A DNA stretch of 64,000 nt from Manis javanica (taxonomy: Eukaryota > Chordata > Mammalia > Pholidota > Manidae). Positions 36,925 through 49,994 of the stretch are shown one piece after another (the first letter of the stretch is position 1; each line of letters opens with the position of its first letter). The position numbers were made by a program, and so were the translations under genes. The notes under the pieces were generated by a model, which saw nothing but the letters and a program-made list of their open reading frames with translations, was not told where the DNA came from and made no database searches. The stretch spans positions 106,843,001 to 106,907,000 of the forward strand of contig NC_133161.1 in NCBI RefSeq assembly GCF_040802235.1, given 5' to 3'.

Positions 36925-39900
36925 CCACAAATGAGGAAAATCATTTGGCACTTGTCTTTCTCTGCCTGGCTTACTCCAATGAGCATAATACCCTCTAGCC
37001 CCATCCATGTTTTTGCAAACGGTAGGGTTTGTTTCTTTCTTATGGCTGAATAAGTATTCTATTGTGTGTATATACCTCCTCTTCTTTATCCATTTTTCTA
37101 CTGATGGACACTTAGGTTGTTTCCATATCTTGGCTATTGTAAATAGTGCTGTGGCAAACAAAGGAGTGCATATATGTCTTTGTCTTTTTCAAACTGGGCT
37201 GCTGCATTCTTAGGGTAAATTCCTAGGAGTAGAATTCCTGGATCAAATAGTATTTCTATTTTGAGTTTTTTGAGGAACCTCCATACTGCTTTCCATAAAG
37301 GTTGAATCAATTTATATTCCCACCAGCAGTGTAGGAGGGTTCCCGTTTCTCCACGTCCTCGCCAACATTTGTTGTTGTTTGTCATTTCGATGATGGCGAT
37401 CCTTACTGGTGTAAGGTGATATCTCATTGTGATTTTAATTTGCATTTCTCTGATGATTAGTGATGTGGAGCATTTTTTCATGTGCGTGTTGGCCATCTGA
37501 ATTTCTTCTTTGAAGAACTGTCTGTTCAGATCCTCTGCCCGTTTTTTAATTGGGTTATTTGCTTTTTGTTTGTTGAGGTGCATGACCTCTTTGTATATTT
37601 TGGATGTCAACCCCTTATCAGACATGTCATTTATGAACATATTCTTCCATACTGTAGGATGCCTCTTTGTTCTACTGATAGTATCCTTGGCTGTACAGAA
37701 GTTTTTAGTTTGATATAGTTTCACGCGTTCATTTTTGCTTTTGTTTCCCTTTCCCAGGAAGATATGTTCATGAAGAAGTTGCTCATGTTTGTATTCAAGA
37801 GAGTTTTGCCTATATTTTCTTCTAAGAGTTTTATGGTTTCATGACTTACATGCATGTCTTTGATCCATTTCGAGTTTACTTTTTTGCATGGAGTTAGAGA
37901 TTAATCCAGTTTCATTCTCTTGCATGTAGTTGTCCAGTTTTGCCAACACCAGCTGTTGAAGAGGTTGTCATTTCCCCATTGTATATCCATGGCTCCTTTA
38001 TCATATATTAATTGACCATATATGTTTGGGTTAATATCTGGAGTCTCTATTCTTTTCCACTGGTCTATGGATCTGTTCCTGTGCCAGTACCAAATTGTCT
38101 TGATTACTGTGGCTTTGTAGTAGAGCTTGAAGCTTGGAAACGAGATCCCCCTGCTTTATTCTTCCTTCTCAGGATTGCTCTGGCTATTTGGGGTCTTTGG
38201 TGGTTCCATATGATTTTTAGAACTGTTTGTTCAAGTTCTTGGAAGAATGCTGTCTGTATTTTGATAGGAATTGCGTTGAATCTATAGATTGCTTTAGGCA
38301 GGATGGCCATTTTGACAATATTCGTTCTTTCTAGCCAAGAGCATGGGATAAATTTCCATTTATTAGTATCCTCTTGGATTTATCTTAGGAGTGTCTTATA
38401 GTTTTCAGGGTATAGGTCTTTCACTTCCTTGGTTAGGTTTATTCCTAGGTATTTTATTCTTTTTGATGCAATTGTGAATGGAATTATTTTCCTGATTTCT
38501 CTTTCTGCTAGTTCATTGTTAGTGTATAGGAATACAATGGTTACTGTGTACTAATTTTGTATCCTGCAACATTGCTAAATTCAGATACTTATTCTAGTAG
38601 TTTTGGAGTGGAGTCTTTAGGGTTTCTTATGTACAATATCATGTCATCTGCAAACAGTGACAGTTTGACTTCTTCCTTACCAATCTGAATGCATTTTATT
38701 TCTTTGTGTTGTCTGAGTGCGGTGGCTAGGACCTCCAGTACTATGTTGAATAAAAGTGGGGGAGAGTTGGTGTCCTTGTCTTGTTCCCAATCTTACAGGA
38801 AAAGCTTTCAGCTTCTCACTGGTAAGTACAATGTTGGCTGTGGGTTTCTCATATATGGCCTTTTATTATGTTGAGGTACTTGCCCTCTATACCCATTTTA
38901 TTCAGAGCTTTTATCATGAATGGATATGGTATTTTTGTCAAATGCTTTTTCTGCATCTATGGAAATGATCATTTGGTCTTTGTCCTTTTTCTTGATGTGG
39001 TCAATGATGATGGATTTTCTAATGCTGTACCATCCTTGCATCCCTAGGATGAATCCCACTTGATCATGGTGTGGGATTCCTCTAAGATCCTCTTGATGTA
39101 TTTTTGAATTCAATTTGCTAATATTTTGTTGAATATTTTTGCATCTATGTTCATCAGGGATATTGGTCTGTCATTTTCTTTTTCTTGTGGTATGTTTGCC
39201 TGGTTTTGGTATTAGAGTGATGCTGCTTTCATAGAATGAGCTTGGAAGTATTCCCTCCTCTTCTGTTTTTTGGAAAACTTTAAGGAGAATGGGCATTATG
39301 TCTTGTCTAAATGTGTGATAAAATTTAGCAGTGAATCCATGTGGTCCGGGGGTTTTGTTCTTGGGTATTTTTTTGATTACCAGTTCAATTTCATTGCTGG
39401 CAATTGGTCTGTTTAGATTTTCTCTTTATTCCTGTGTCAGTTTTGGAAGGTTGTATTTTTCTACAAAGTTTTCCATTTCTTCTAGGTTATCCAGTTTGTT
39501 AGCATGTAGATTTTCATAGTATTACCTAACAATTCTTTGTGTTTCGGTGGTGTCCATTGTGGTTTTTTCCTTTCTCATTTCTGATTCTGTTTATGTGTAT
39601 AGATTCTCTTTTTTCTTATTAAGTCTGGCTAGGGGTTTATCTATTTTGTTTATTTTTTCAAATAATCAGCTCTTGGTTTCATCAAGTTTTTCTATTTTTT
39701 TATTCTTTTTATTCAATTGTATTCAATTTTTTATTCAATTTTATTCATTTCTTCTCTGATTTTTATTATGTCCCTCCTTGTGCTTACTTTGGGCCTCATT
39801 TGTTGTTCTTTTTCCAATTTCAGTAATTGTGAATTTAGACTATTCATTTGGGATTTTTGTTCCTTCTTTAAATAGGCCAGGATTGCTATATACTTCCCTC

Positions 39901-40776
39901 TTAGAACTGCCTTCACTGTGTCCCACAGAATTTGGGGCTTTGTGCTGTTGTTTTCAGTTGCCTCCATATATTGCTTGATCTCTGTTTTAATTTGGTCATT
40001 GATCCATTGGTTATTTAGGAGCATGTTGTGAAGCCTCCATGTGTTTCTGAGCCTTTTTGTTTTCTTTGTAGAATTTATTTCTACTTTTATACCCTTTGTT
40101 CTGAGAAGTTCATTGGTAAAATTTCAATCTTTTTTAATTTACTGAGGCTCTTTTTGTGGCCCAGTAAGTTGTCAATTCTGGAAAATGTTCCATGTGCACT
40201 TGAGAAGAATGTGTATCCTACTGCTTTTGGTGTAGTGTTCTGTAGATGTGTGTTAGGTCCATCTGTTCTAATCTGTTCAATGCCTCTATCTCCTTACTTA
40301 TTTTCTGTCTGGTTGATCTCTCCTTTGGAATGAGTGGAGTGTTGATGTCTCCTAGAATGACTGCATTACATTCTCTTTCCCCTTTTAATTCTGTTAGTAT
40401 TTGTTTCACATATGTAGGTGCTCCTGTGTTGGGTGCACAGATATTTATAATGATTATATCCTCTTATTGCATTGACCCCTTTATCATTATGTAATATCCT
40501 TCTTTGTCTCATGATTTTCTTTGTTTTGAAGTCTATTTTGTCTGATACAAATACTGCAACACCTGCTTTTTTCTCCCTATTAATTGCATGAAATATATTT
40601 TTCCATCCCTTCACTTTTAGTCTGTGTATGTCTTTGGGTTTAAAGTGAGTCTCTTGTAGGCAGAATACAGTTGGCTCTTGTTTTTTTATCCATTCGGTGA
40701 CTCTATGTCTTTTGATTAGTGCATTCAAATCATTTACATTTAGGGTGATTATCAAAAGGTATGTACTTATTGCCAT
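36925..40776 (-). pseudogene. L1 ORF2, minus strand, broken
   Basis: Starts at MAISTYLLIITLNVN (40776). The endonuclease beginning (40366-40803) is open with QETHFKPKD. Later blocks include 39731-40024, 38898-39113 ([12 protein letters not shown]), 38104-38310 and 37134-37724 ([17 protein letters not shown]). The reverse transcriptase catalytic region around 38640 lies in a frame-broken stretch. The end near 36925 is approximate. Confidence 0.8.
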
Positions 40777-41046
40777 TGCAGGCTTTAGATTCATGGTTAC
40801 CAAAGGTTCAAGGGTAACTTGCTTACTATCTAAGAGTCTAGCTTAACTCACTTAGTATGCTATTACAAATACAATCTAAAGGTTCTTTCCCCCCTCCCCT
40901 GCTCTTTTTCTTCCTCCTCCATTCTTTATATATTAGGTATCATATTATGTACTCCTTGTCTATCTCTTGATTGACTTTGTGGGTAGTTGATTTAATTTTC
41001 CATTTACTTAGTAATTAATTGTTCTACTTTCTTTACTGTGGCTTTA

Positions 41047-41943
41047 TTACCTCTGGTGACAGCTATTAAACCTTAGAAACTCTTCATCTATAGCAGTTCC
41101 TCCAAAATACTGTAGGGACAATTAGTGGTAGGCAAACTTAGCTTTTGCTTAACTGGAAATCACTTAATCCATCCTTCAAATTTAAATGATAGTCTTTCCA
41201 GGTAGAGTATTCTTGTTTGGTGGCCCTTTTGTTTCATTGCATTAAATATATCATGCCACTCCCTCTGGCCTGTAAGGTTTCTTTTGAGAAGTCTGATGAT
41301 AGTCTGATGTGTTTTCCTTTGAATATGTTCTTTTTTCCATATCTGGCTGCTTTTAAAAGTCTGTCCTTATCCTTGATCTTTGCCATTTTAATTTTTATAT
41401 GTCTTGGTGTTGTCTTCCTTGGGTCCCTTTTGTTGGGAGATTTGTGCATTTCCATGGCCTAAGAGATTATCTCCTTCCACGGATTGAGGAAGTTTTCAGC
41501 AATTACCTCTTCAAAGACACTTTCTATCCCTTTTTCTGTATCTTCTTTTCCTGGGATCTCTATAATGCAAATATTTTTCTGTTTGGATTGGTCACATAGT
41601 TCTCTCAATATTCTTTCATTCCTAGGGTTCCTTTTTTCTCTCTGTGCTCAGCTTCTTTTTACTCCTGTTTTCTAATTTCTATTTCATCTACCATCTGCTC
41701 TGCCTCATCTAATCTGCTTTTAAATCCCTCCATTGTATGTTTCATTTTGGCTACTGTATTTTTCATATTTTGTATCTCATTCTTGAATTCCTCCCTGAGT
41801 TAGTGAATATTTATCTGTAGCTCTATGATCATGTTTATGATTTTTATTTTGAAATCTCTTTCAGGAAGATTGATGAGTTCAGTTTCACTTGGCCCTCTTT
41901 CTGGTGTTTGTGAGATTTGGTTTGAACCAGGTTCTTTTGACAT
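41047..41943 (-). pseudogene. L1 ORF1, minus strand, broken
   Basis: Begins MSKEPGSNQISQTPERGPSE at 41943, an N-terminus unlike that of the composite L1s, followed by the shared LPERDFKIKIINM block. The middle is frame-broken. The C-terminal block is recognisable at 41234-41455 (SPNKRDPRKTTPRHIKIKMA). TAA at 41047-41049 is at the family position. Confidence 0.75.
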
Positions 41944-42897
41944 TTCACATTTGTAGGTGGCGCCCTCTAGGGCACAAGTCTCCACTCTCTGGAGATGCTC
42001 AGCCCCTGGAGCAATGGTGGGGGTTGCAGGGGATCAGTGCTGGTGCCTTTCAAGAGGAAAGAGCTCTTTACTGCTTCCCGGCTTCAGTGCCTGCCTCCAC
42101 TGCCTGTTCCAGTGGGCTGAGTGTGCAGGGAGAATCTTCTATAGTTTGCACTTGTAGCTGCTATTGGCAGGGCTGCCCTCTGGGTGGCCTGGCCCAGTGG
42201 CAGGGGCAGCTGATTTGCTAGTGGGTGCCATCTGTGAGGAAGGAGTATTGTGCTGAATTTCAGGATGGGGGACCTCATAGTTGCACTGCCAGCGAGGAGA
42301 GTGGTGCACCTGAACCTTCTGAAAGTTCTCAACCTGCTGGACATAGTGTAACAGGACAATTTTGTCCAGCTATCCATTCTCATGAGTAGCAAGCTCTGTG
42401 AAATTCTTGCCATTTTAGCAGCCCTCTCACTGTTGGGAAGCCTCTCAGACTGCCCACCTTTCTTTTGTCCCAGAGAGGACAGTTGTGGATACCTGTTTTC
42501 CACAAGCTGCTAGAATCTCAATCTCTCCAATATTCCACCTGTCTTAGTTCTCCAATCCCACTAATGTCCATAGCACTAGGCAATGTAGGTTTGTGCTCCC
42601 AGAGCAGGTTTCCAGGGCTGGGTGTTCATCAGTCCTAGGCCTCCACCCCCTCCCTGCTCTGTTTCTCTTCCTCCACTGGTGAGCTGGAGTGAGGGAGGGG
42701 CTTGGATCCCTGTGGATCATGGCTTTGGTACTTTAACCTTTTCATTGAGGTCTGCTGTTTTGCCCAGGTGTAGGCAGTCTGGTGCAGGTTTCTTTCCTGT
42801 TGTTCTTTCAGGATTAGTTGTATTTGCTATATTTTCATATTATATGTGGTTTGTGAGGAGGCTCCTGCCTCATCTCTCATGCTTCCATCTTTAAGCC

Positions 42898-43467
42898 TAT
42901 TCCATTCAGAAGCTTTTTAGTTTGATGTGAGTAATCCTGCTTCTTCATTTTTTATTGTTTCCCTTGCACAAGGGCATGTATACAGGAAAAACTGCTCATG
43001 CTTATGTTCTAGAGATTTTTGCCTATGCTTTCCTTTAAGAGTTTTATGTTTTCATGTCTTACATTTAGGTATTTGTTTCATTTTGAGTTTACTTTTGTGT
43101 ATGGAGTGAGACAGTGATCCAGTTTGATTGTCTTTCATTTAGATGTCCAGTTTCCCCAAGAAAGTTGAAGAAACTGTCTTTTCCCCACTGTATATTCATC
43201 ACTTCTTCATTATATATTAATTGACTATATGTGTGTGGGTTTATGTAGGGGCTCTCTATTCTGTTTCATTGATCTGTTGGTCTGTTCTTGTGCCAATACC
43301 ATACCATTTTGATTATTGTAGCTTTGCAGTATACTTTGAAGTGAGGGGTGTAATACCCCTGGCTTTGTTCTTGTTTCCCAGGATTGCTTTGGCAGTTTGG
43401 GGTCATTTTTGGTTTCATATCAATGTTAGGATTACTTGCTCTAGTTCATTTAAAAAATGTCATTGGA
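42898..43467 (-). mobile_element. Old L1 ORF2, minus strand (part 1 of split element)
   Basis: Antisense C-terminal ORF2 starting at the 'cagaagctttttagtttgat' point and running to 43467, where composite copy 2 was inserted. It resumes at 51452. The 3' end of this old L1 is missing to the left, where the 36520-42897 element begins. Confidence 0.75.
43452..43467 (+). repeat. 5' target-site duplication of composite element 2
   Basis: aaaaaatgtcattgga recurs at 51436-51451 as aaaaaatgtcgttgga (15 of 16). It is part of the old L1 host sequence, and the nick context T/AAAAAA suits L1 endonuclease. Confidence 0.9.
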
Positions 43468-44263
43468 GGGGGTGGAGCCAAAATGGCAGCGTGAGTAGAG
43501 CAGTGTAAATCTCCTCCCAAAACCACATATATTTTGGAAAATACAACAAAGAAAACTCTTCCTAGAAGAGAGACCAGAAGACACAGCACAACAGCCAGAC
43601 CACATCCACACCTGCAAGAACCCAGCGCCTCACAAAAGGGGTAAGATACAAGCCCTGGCCCGAGCGCCCCACAGCCCAGCTCCGGGCGGGAGGAGAGGAG
43701 TCAAAGCGAGGAGGGAGAGGGAGCCCAGGACTGCTAAACAGCCCTAGCCATCCGCATCAGAGCACAGACACAGTGCATGCGTGGGGAGCTGGAAACTATG
43801 GAAACAGGAGAGTAAGACCTGCAAGCAGGTCCCTGCAGATGGCGAACCCAGGACAAAGAAAAGCGAGTGCTTTTTGGAAGTCTTAAAGGGATAGGGACCC
43901 CGCCACCTGACAGAAGCATCCTGAGACACTTAGTCCAGCAGTAGGGAATCTGGGGAACTCTGGGCACTCTAACACCTGGGCAGCAGGGAGCATGGAGGCC
44001 TCTCACAGAGATAAATAGACTCCCAACCATTCCCCCTCCAACATGGCTCCACCATATCAGAGCAGAAACCCGAGGCAGGCGACGCCCACAGCAACAGTGG
44101 AGATAAACTCCTTAGCAGCCGGGCAAGAATCAGAAGCCCTTTCTGCACCAGCACAAGCCATTAGGGGTCACTGTTCTCCCAGGAGAGGAAGGTGACAAAC
44201 CAACAAGAAGGGAAGTTCTTCCAGCTGTCACTAGTCCCAGCTCTGCAAACTATCTCTATCACC

Positions 44264-45165
44264 ATGAAAAGGCAAAATTACAGGCAAACAAAGATAACAG
44301 AGACAACACCAGAGAAGGAGACAGACCTAACCAGTCTTCCTGAAAAAGAACTCAAAATAAAAATCATAAACATGCTGATGGAGATGCAGAGAAATATACA
44401 AGAGCTAAGGGATGAAGGTCAGAGGGAGATTACAGATGCCAGGAAGGAGATTACAGAAGTGAAACAAACTCTGGAAGGATTTATAAACAGAATGGATAAG
44501 ATGTAAGAGGCCATTGATGGAATAGAAACCAGAGAACAGGAATGCATAGAAGCTGACACAGAGAGAGATAAAAGGATCTCCAGGAATGAAACAATATTAA
44601 GAGAACTGTGTGACCACCCCAAAGGAACAATATCCGTATTTTAGGGGTACCAGAAGAAGAAGAGAGAGGAAAAGGGATGGAAAGTATCTTGGAAGAAATA
44701 ATTGCTGAAAACTTCCTCAAACTGGGGGAGGAAATAATTGAACAGACCATGGAAATACACAGAACTCCCAACAGAAAGCACCCAAGGAGGACAACACTGA
44801 CACATAATAATTAAAATGCAAAGATCAAGAACAAGGACAGAGTATTAAAGGCAGCCAGAGAGAGAAAAAAGGTCACCTACAAAGGAAAACACATCAGGCT
44901 ATCATCAGACTTCTCAACAAAAACCTTAAAGACCAGAAGAGAATGGCATGATATATTTAATGCAATGAAACAGAAGGGCCTTGAACCAAGGATACTGTAT
45001 CCAACATGACTATCATTTAAATATGAAGGAGGGATTAAACAATTCCCAGACAAGCAAAAGCTGAGGGAAATTGCTTCTCACAAACCACCTCAACAGGGTA
45101 TTTTAGAGGGACTGTTCTAGATGGGATCACTCCTAAGACTAAACAGATGTCACCAAAGAAAATGA
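44264..45165 (+). pseudogene. L1 ORF1 of composite copy 2, broken
   Basis: Opens MKRQNYRQTKITETTPEKET at 44264 and runs 80 codons through LPEKELKIKIINMLMEMQRN to a TAA at 44504. The remaining coiled coil, RNA-binding and C-terminal parts are readable with further frame breaks. The family stop falls at 45163-45165, giving about 300 codons for an intact gene. The same N-terminus as copy 1 supports one subfamily. Confidence 0.85.
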
Positions 45166-45434
45166 AATCACAGCAAAGAAAGCAGACGAACAAAATACTA
45201 ACTAAAGGCAAAAATTAAAATCAACTACCCACTAAAAGCAGTTAAAGGAAACACGAAAGAGCACAGAATAAAACAACCAACATATGAAGAATGGAGGAGG
45301 AGGAATAAGAAGGTAGAGAAGAAAAGAATCTCCAGACAGTGTATATAACAGCTCAATAAGTGAGCTAAGTTAGGCAGTAAGATACTAAAGAAGCTAACCT
45401 TGAACCTTTGGTAACTGCAAATCTAAAGCCTGCA

Positions 45435-48400
45435 ATGGTAATAAGTACATACTTTTCAATACTCACCCTAAATGTAAGTGAACTGAATGCACCAATCAAA
45501 AGACAAAGAGTAACAGAATGGATAAAAAAGCAAGACCCATCTATATGCTGCTTACAAGAAACTCACCTCAGACCCAAAGACATGCACAGACTAAAAGTCA
45601 AGGGATGGAAAAACATATTTCAGGCAAACAACAGAGAGAAGAAAGCAGGGGTTGCAGTACTAGTATCAGACAAAATAGATTTCAAAATAAAGACTGTAAC
45701 AAGAGATAAAGAAAGACACTACATAATGATAAAGGGCTCAGCCCAATAAGAGGATATAACCATTATAAATATATATGCACCCAATACAGGAGCACCAGCA
45801 TATGTAAAACAAATACTAACAGAACTAAAGGGGGAAATAGAATGCAATGCATTCATTTTAGGAGACTTCAACACACCACTCAGCCTAAAGGATAGATCCA
45901 CTGGGCAATGAACAACACACTAGAACAGATGGACCTAATACACATTTATAGAACTCTACATCCAAAAGAAACACGATATACATTCTTCTCAAGTGCACAT
46001 GGAACATTCTCCAGAATAGACCACATACTAGCTCACAAAAAGAGCCTCAGTAAATTCCAAATGATTGAAATTCTACCAACCAACTTTGCAGACCACAAAG
46101 GTATAAAACTAGAAATAAATTCTACAAAGAAAGCAAAGAGGCTCACAAACACATGGAGGCTTAACAACATGCTACTAAATAATCAATGGATCAATGAACA
46201 AATTCAAAGAGATCAAAGAATACATGGAAACAAATGACAACAACAACACAAAGCCCCAACTTCTGTGGGACGCAGCGAAAGCAGTCTTAAGAGGAAAGTA
46301 TATAGCGATCCAGGCACACTTGAAGAAGGAAGAACAATCCCAAATGAAGTCTAACATCACAATTATTGAAACTGGAAAAAGAAGAACAAATGAGGCCTAA
46401 AGTCAGCAGAAGGAGGGACATAATAAAGATTAGAGAAGAAATAAACAAAATTGAGAAGAATAAAACAATAGCAAAAATCAATGAAACCAAGAGCTGGTTC
46501 TTTGAGAAAATAAACAAAATAGAAAAGCCCCTAGCCAAACTTATTAAGAGAAAAAGAGAATCAACACAAATCAACAGAATCAGAAATGAGAATGGAAAAA
46601 TCACGACAGACTCCACAGAAATACAAAGAATTATCAAAGACTACTATGAAAACCTATATCCTAACAAGCTGGAAAACCTAGAAGAAATGGACAGTTTCCT
46701 AGAAAAATACAACCTACCAAGACTGACCAAGGAAGAAACACAAAAGTTAAACAAACCAATTACGAGCAAAGAAATTGAAACGGTAATCAAAAAACTACTC
46801 CAAGAACAAAACCCCCAGGCCAGACAGATTTACCTCGGAATTTTATCAGACATACAGAGAAGACATAATACCTAATCTCCTTAAAGTTTTCCAAAAAATA
46901 GAAGAGGAAGGAATACTCCCAAACTCATTCTATGAAGCCAACATCACTCTAATACCAAAACCAGGCAAAGACCCCACCAAAAAAAGAAAATTACAGACCA
47001 ATATCCCTGATGAATTTAGATGAAAAAATACTCAATAAAATATTAGCAAACCGAATTCAAAAATATATCAAAAGGATCGTACACCATGACCAAGTGGGAT
47101 TCATCCCAGGGATGCAAGGATGGTACAACATTTGAAAATCCATCAACATGATCCACCACATTAACAAAAAGAACAAAAACACATGATCATCTCCATAGAT
47201 GCTGAAGAAGCATTTGATAAAATTCAACATCCATTCATGATAAAAACTCTCAGCAAAATGGGTATAGAGGGCAAGTACCTCAACATAACAAAGGCTACTT
47301 ATGATAAACCCACAGCCAACATCATAGTGAACAGCAAGAAGCTGAAAGCTTTTCCTCTGAGATTGGGAACAAGACAGGGATGCCCACTCTCTGCACTGTT
47401 ATTTAAGATAGTACTGGAGTTCCTAGCCATGGCAATTAGACAAAACAAAGACATACAAGGAATCCAGATTGGTAAAGAAGAAGTTAAACTGTCACTATTT
47501 GAAGATGACATGATATTGTATATAAAAAACCTTAAAGACTCCACTCCAATGCTACTAGAACTAATATCAGAATACAGCAAAGTTGCAGGATACAAAACTA
47601 ACACACAGAAATCGGTGGCTTTCCTATACACTAACAATGAAACAATAGAAAGAGAAATAAGGAAAACAACTCCATTCACAATTGCATCAAAAAGAATAAA
47701 ATACCTAGGAAAAAACCTAACCAAAGAAGTGAAAGACCTATACCCTGAAAACTACAAGACACTCTTAAGAGATATTAAAGGGGACACTAACAAATGGAAA
47801 CTCATCCCATGCTCATGGCTAGGAAGAATTAATATCGTCAAAATGGCCATCCTGCCCAAAGCAATATATAGATTTGATGCAATCCCTATCAAATTACCAG
47901 CAACAATCTCCAACAAACTGGAACAAATAGTTCAAAAATTCATATGGAAACACCTAAGACCCCAAATAGCCAAAGCAATCCTGATAAGGAAGTATAAAGT
48001 GGGGGGGATCTCACTCCCCAACTTCAAGCTCTACTACAAAGCCATAGTAATCAAGACAATTTGTTACTGGCACAAGAACAGTGCCACAGACCAGTGGACC
48101 AGATGAGAGACTCCAGACATTAACCCAAACATATATGGTCAATTAATATTTAATGAAGGAGCAATGGACATACAATGGGGAAATGACAGTCTCTTCAACA
48201 GATGGTGCTGGCAAAACTGGACAGCTACATGTAGGAGAATGAAACTGGACCACTGTCTAACTCCATGCACAAAAATAAATTAGAAATGGATCAAAGACCT
48301 GAATGTAAGTTATGAAACCATAAAACGCTTAGAAAAAAACATAGACAAAAATCTCTTAGACAAAAACTTGAGTGACCTCTTGAACATATCTCCAAAGGCA

Positions 48401-49223
48401 AGGAAAACAAAAGCAAAAATGAACAAGTGGAACTATATGAAGCTGAAAAGCTTCTGTACAGCAAAAGACACCATCAATAGAACAAAAAGGTACCCTACAG
48501 TATGGGAGAATATATTTGTAAATGATAGATCCAATAAAGGCTTGACATCCAAAATATATAAAGAGCTCACCCACCTCAACAAACAAAAAACAAATAATCC
48601 AATTAAAAAATGGGCAGAGGAACTGAACAGACAGTTCTCCAAAAAAAATTCAGATGGCCAACAGACACATGAAAAGATGCTCCACATTGCTAATTATCAG
48701 AGTAATTCAAATTAAAACCACAATGAGATATCACCTCACACCAGTAAGGATGGCTACCATCCAAAAGACAAACAACAACAAATGTTGGCAAGGCTGTGGA
48801 GAAAGGGGAACCCTTCTACACTGCTGGTGGGAATGTAAATTAGTTCAACCATTGTGGAAAGCAGTATGGAGGTTCATTAAAATGCTCAGAATAGACTTAC
48901 CATTTGACCCAGAAATTCCACTCCTAGGAATTTACCCTAAGAATGCAGCACTTCAGTTTGAAAAAGACAGATGCACCCCTATGTTTATCGTAGCACTATT
49001 TACAATAGCCAAGAATTGGAAGCAACCTAAGTGTCCATCAGTAGATGAATGGATAAAGAAGATGTGGTACATATGCACAATGGAACATTATTCAGCCATA
49101 AGAAGAAAACAGACCCTACCATTTGCAACAACATGGATGGAGCTAGAGGGTATTATGCTCCGTGAAATAAGCCAAGTGGAGAAAGATAAATATGAAATGA
49201 TTTCACTCATATGGGGAGTGTAG
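45435..49223 (+). pseudogene. L1 ORF2 of composite copy 2, broken
   Basis: ATG 45435 to TAG 49221-49223, about 1263 codons if intact. Endonuclease pieces are 45408-45749 (QETHLRPKD) and 45908-46237 (SSAHGTFSRIDHIL). The linker is at 46366-46875. The reverse transcriptase runs 47183-48106 in one open frame of 307 codons ([30 protein letters not shown]), with the catalytic motif F-E-D-D instead of F-A-D-D. The C-terminus is at 48654-49223 with [17 protein letters not shown]. Frame breaks lie between the pieces. The altered catalytic neighbour residue and the breaks make it inactive. Confidence 0.9.
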
Positions 49224-49578
49224 AACAAAGAAAAACTGAAGGAACAAAACAGCAGCAGAATCACAGAACCCAAGAATGGACTAACAGGTACCAAAGGTAA
49301 ACGGATTGGGGAGGATGGGTGGGTAGGGAGGGATAAGGGGGAGGAAGAAGAAAGGGGGTATTATGATTACCATGCATAATGTGGGGGGTGGGAGAAAGGG
49401 GAGGGCTGTGCAACACAGAGAAGACAAGTAGTGATTCTACAACATTTTGCTATGCTGAAGGACAGTGACTGTAATCGGGTTTGTGGTGGGGGGGACTTGG
49501 AATAGGGGAGAGCCTAGTAAACATAATATTCTTCATGTAATTGTAGATTAATGATAACAAAAAAAAGAGAGAAAGAAA
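49224..49578 (+). other. L1 3'UTR and first poly(A) of composite copy 2
   Basis: G-rich 3'UTR (49300-49500) ending 'gtagattaatgataac' at about 49557, then an A-rich tract. This is the point where ordinary L1s of this window stop. Confidence 0.8.
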
Positions 49579-49731
49579 AGGGGGATTACTCCCTGATAGG
49601 ATAAAACTAACTGCAAATCAACGATTAATGCATGCTTTCCACATCCTTAATCTTGATCTTTCAAAGGGTGTCAGATGATCAGCTATGGAAGTACATTTTT
49701 CTGATAATATTCCTTCCTCTTAAAAAAAAAA
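49579..49731 (+). other. Composite tail segment A with second poly(A), copy 2
   Basis: Homologous to 9169-9322; ends with ten A residues (49722-49731). Origin unknown, no coding content. Confidence 0.7.
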
Positions 49732-49734
49732 GCA

Positions 49735-49776
49735 GCTCCTTGCAAACCGTTTGGTGTCAAGCTGCCTGTGAATCTG
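49735..49776 (+). repeat. 42-bp segment shared with 56449-56490
   Basis: It starts gctccttgcaaaccg and ends tgcctgtgaatctg, and 41 of 42 positions match 56449-56490 (one a/g change). Similarity stops sharply at the right edge and fades into A-rich sequence at the left. Absent from composite copy 1, which has a deletion here. Confidence 0.85.
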
Positions 49777-49994
49777 GGTTTAGTTTCACTGGTGATCTCC
49801 AATAGGTTCTTCACAGTGGTATAAATGTCATATCAAAGTGTGGGCAAGGGGTCTGTTTGTGTTTATACAGAGGATCAAAGCCTAATTTGGCTACACAGAA
49901 AATGAATTAAGGTACGATATGAAGAAGAACTTCCAACATCAACATCCTCTGGAAGAGTCATTCCAGAAGATGATCATCAAAAAACTTCAACTAA

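Larger units (their letters stand above)
36520..42897 (-). mobile_element. Full-structure L1 on minus strand (class A leader)
   Basis: T-rich poly(A) side (36520-36580), 3'UTR, ORF2 (40776 to about 36925), ORF1 (41943-41047) and a class A 5'UTR (42897-41944). It ends at the ordinary L1 3' end with no ERV tail. Its 5' end abuts the interior of an older minus L1 at 42898, whose 3' part is not found on the other side. I see no clear duplication. It lies head-to-head with composite copy 2, with about 570 bp between. Confidence 0.8.

Noticed and set aside
47299..47724. 141-codon minus frame opposite the reverse transcriptase
   Set aside because: Shadow of ORF2; the same shadow appears at 6810-7310 and 13039-13338.
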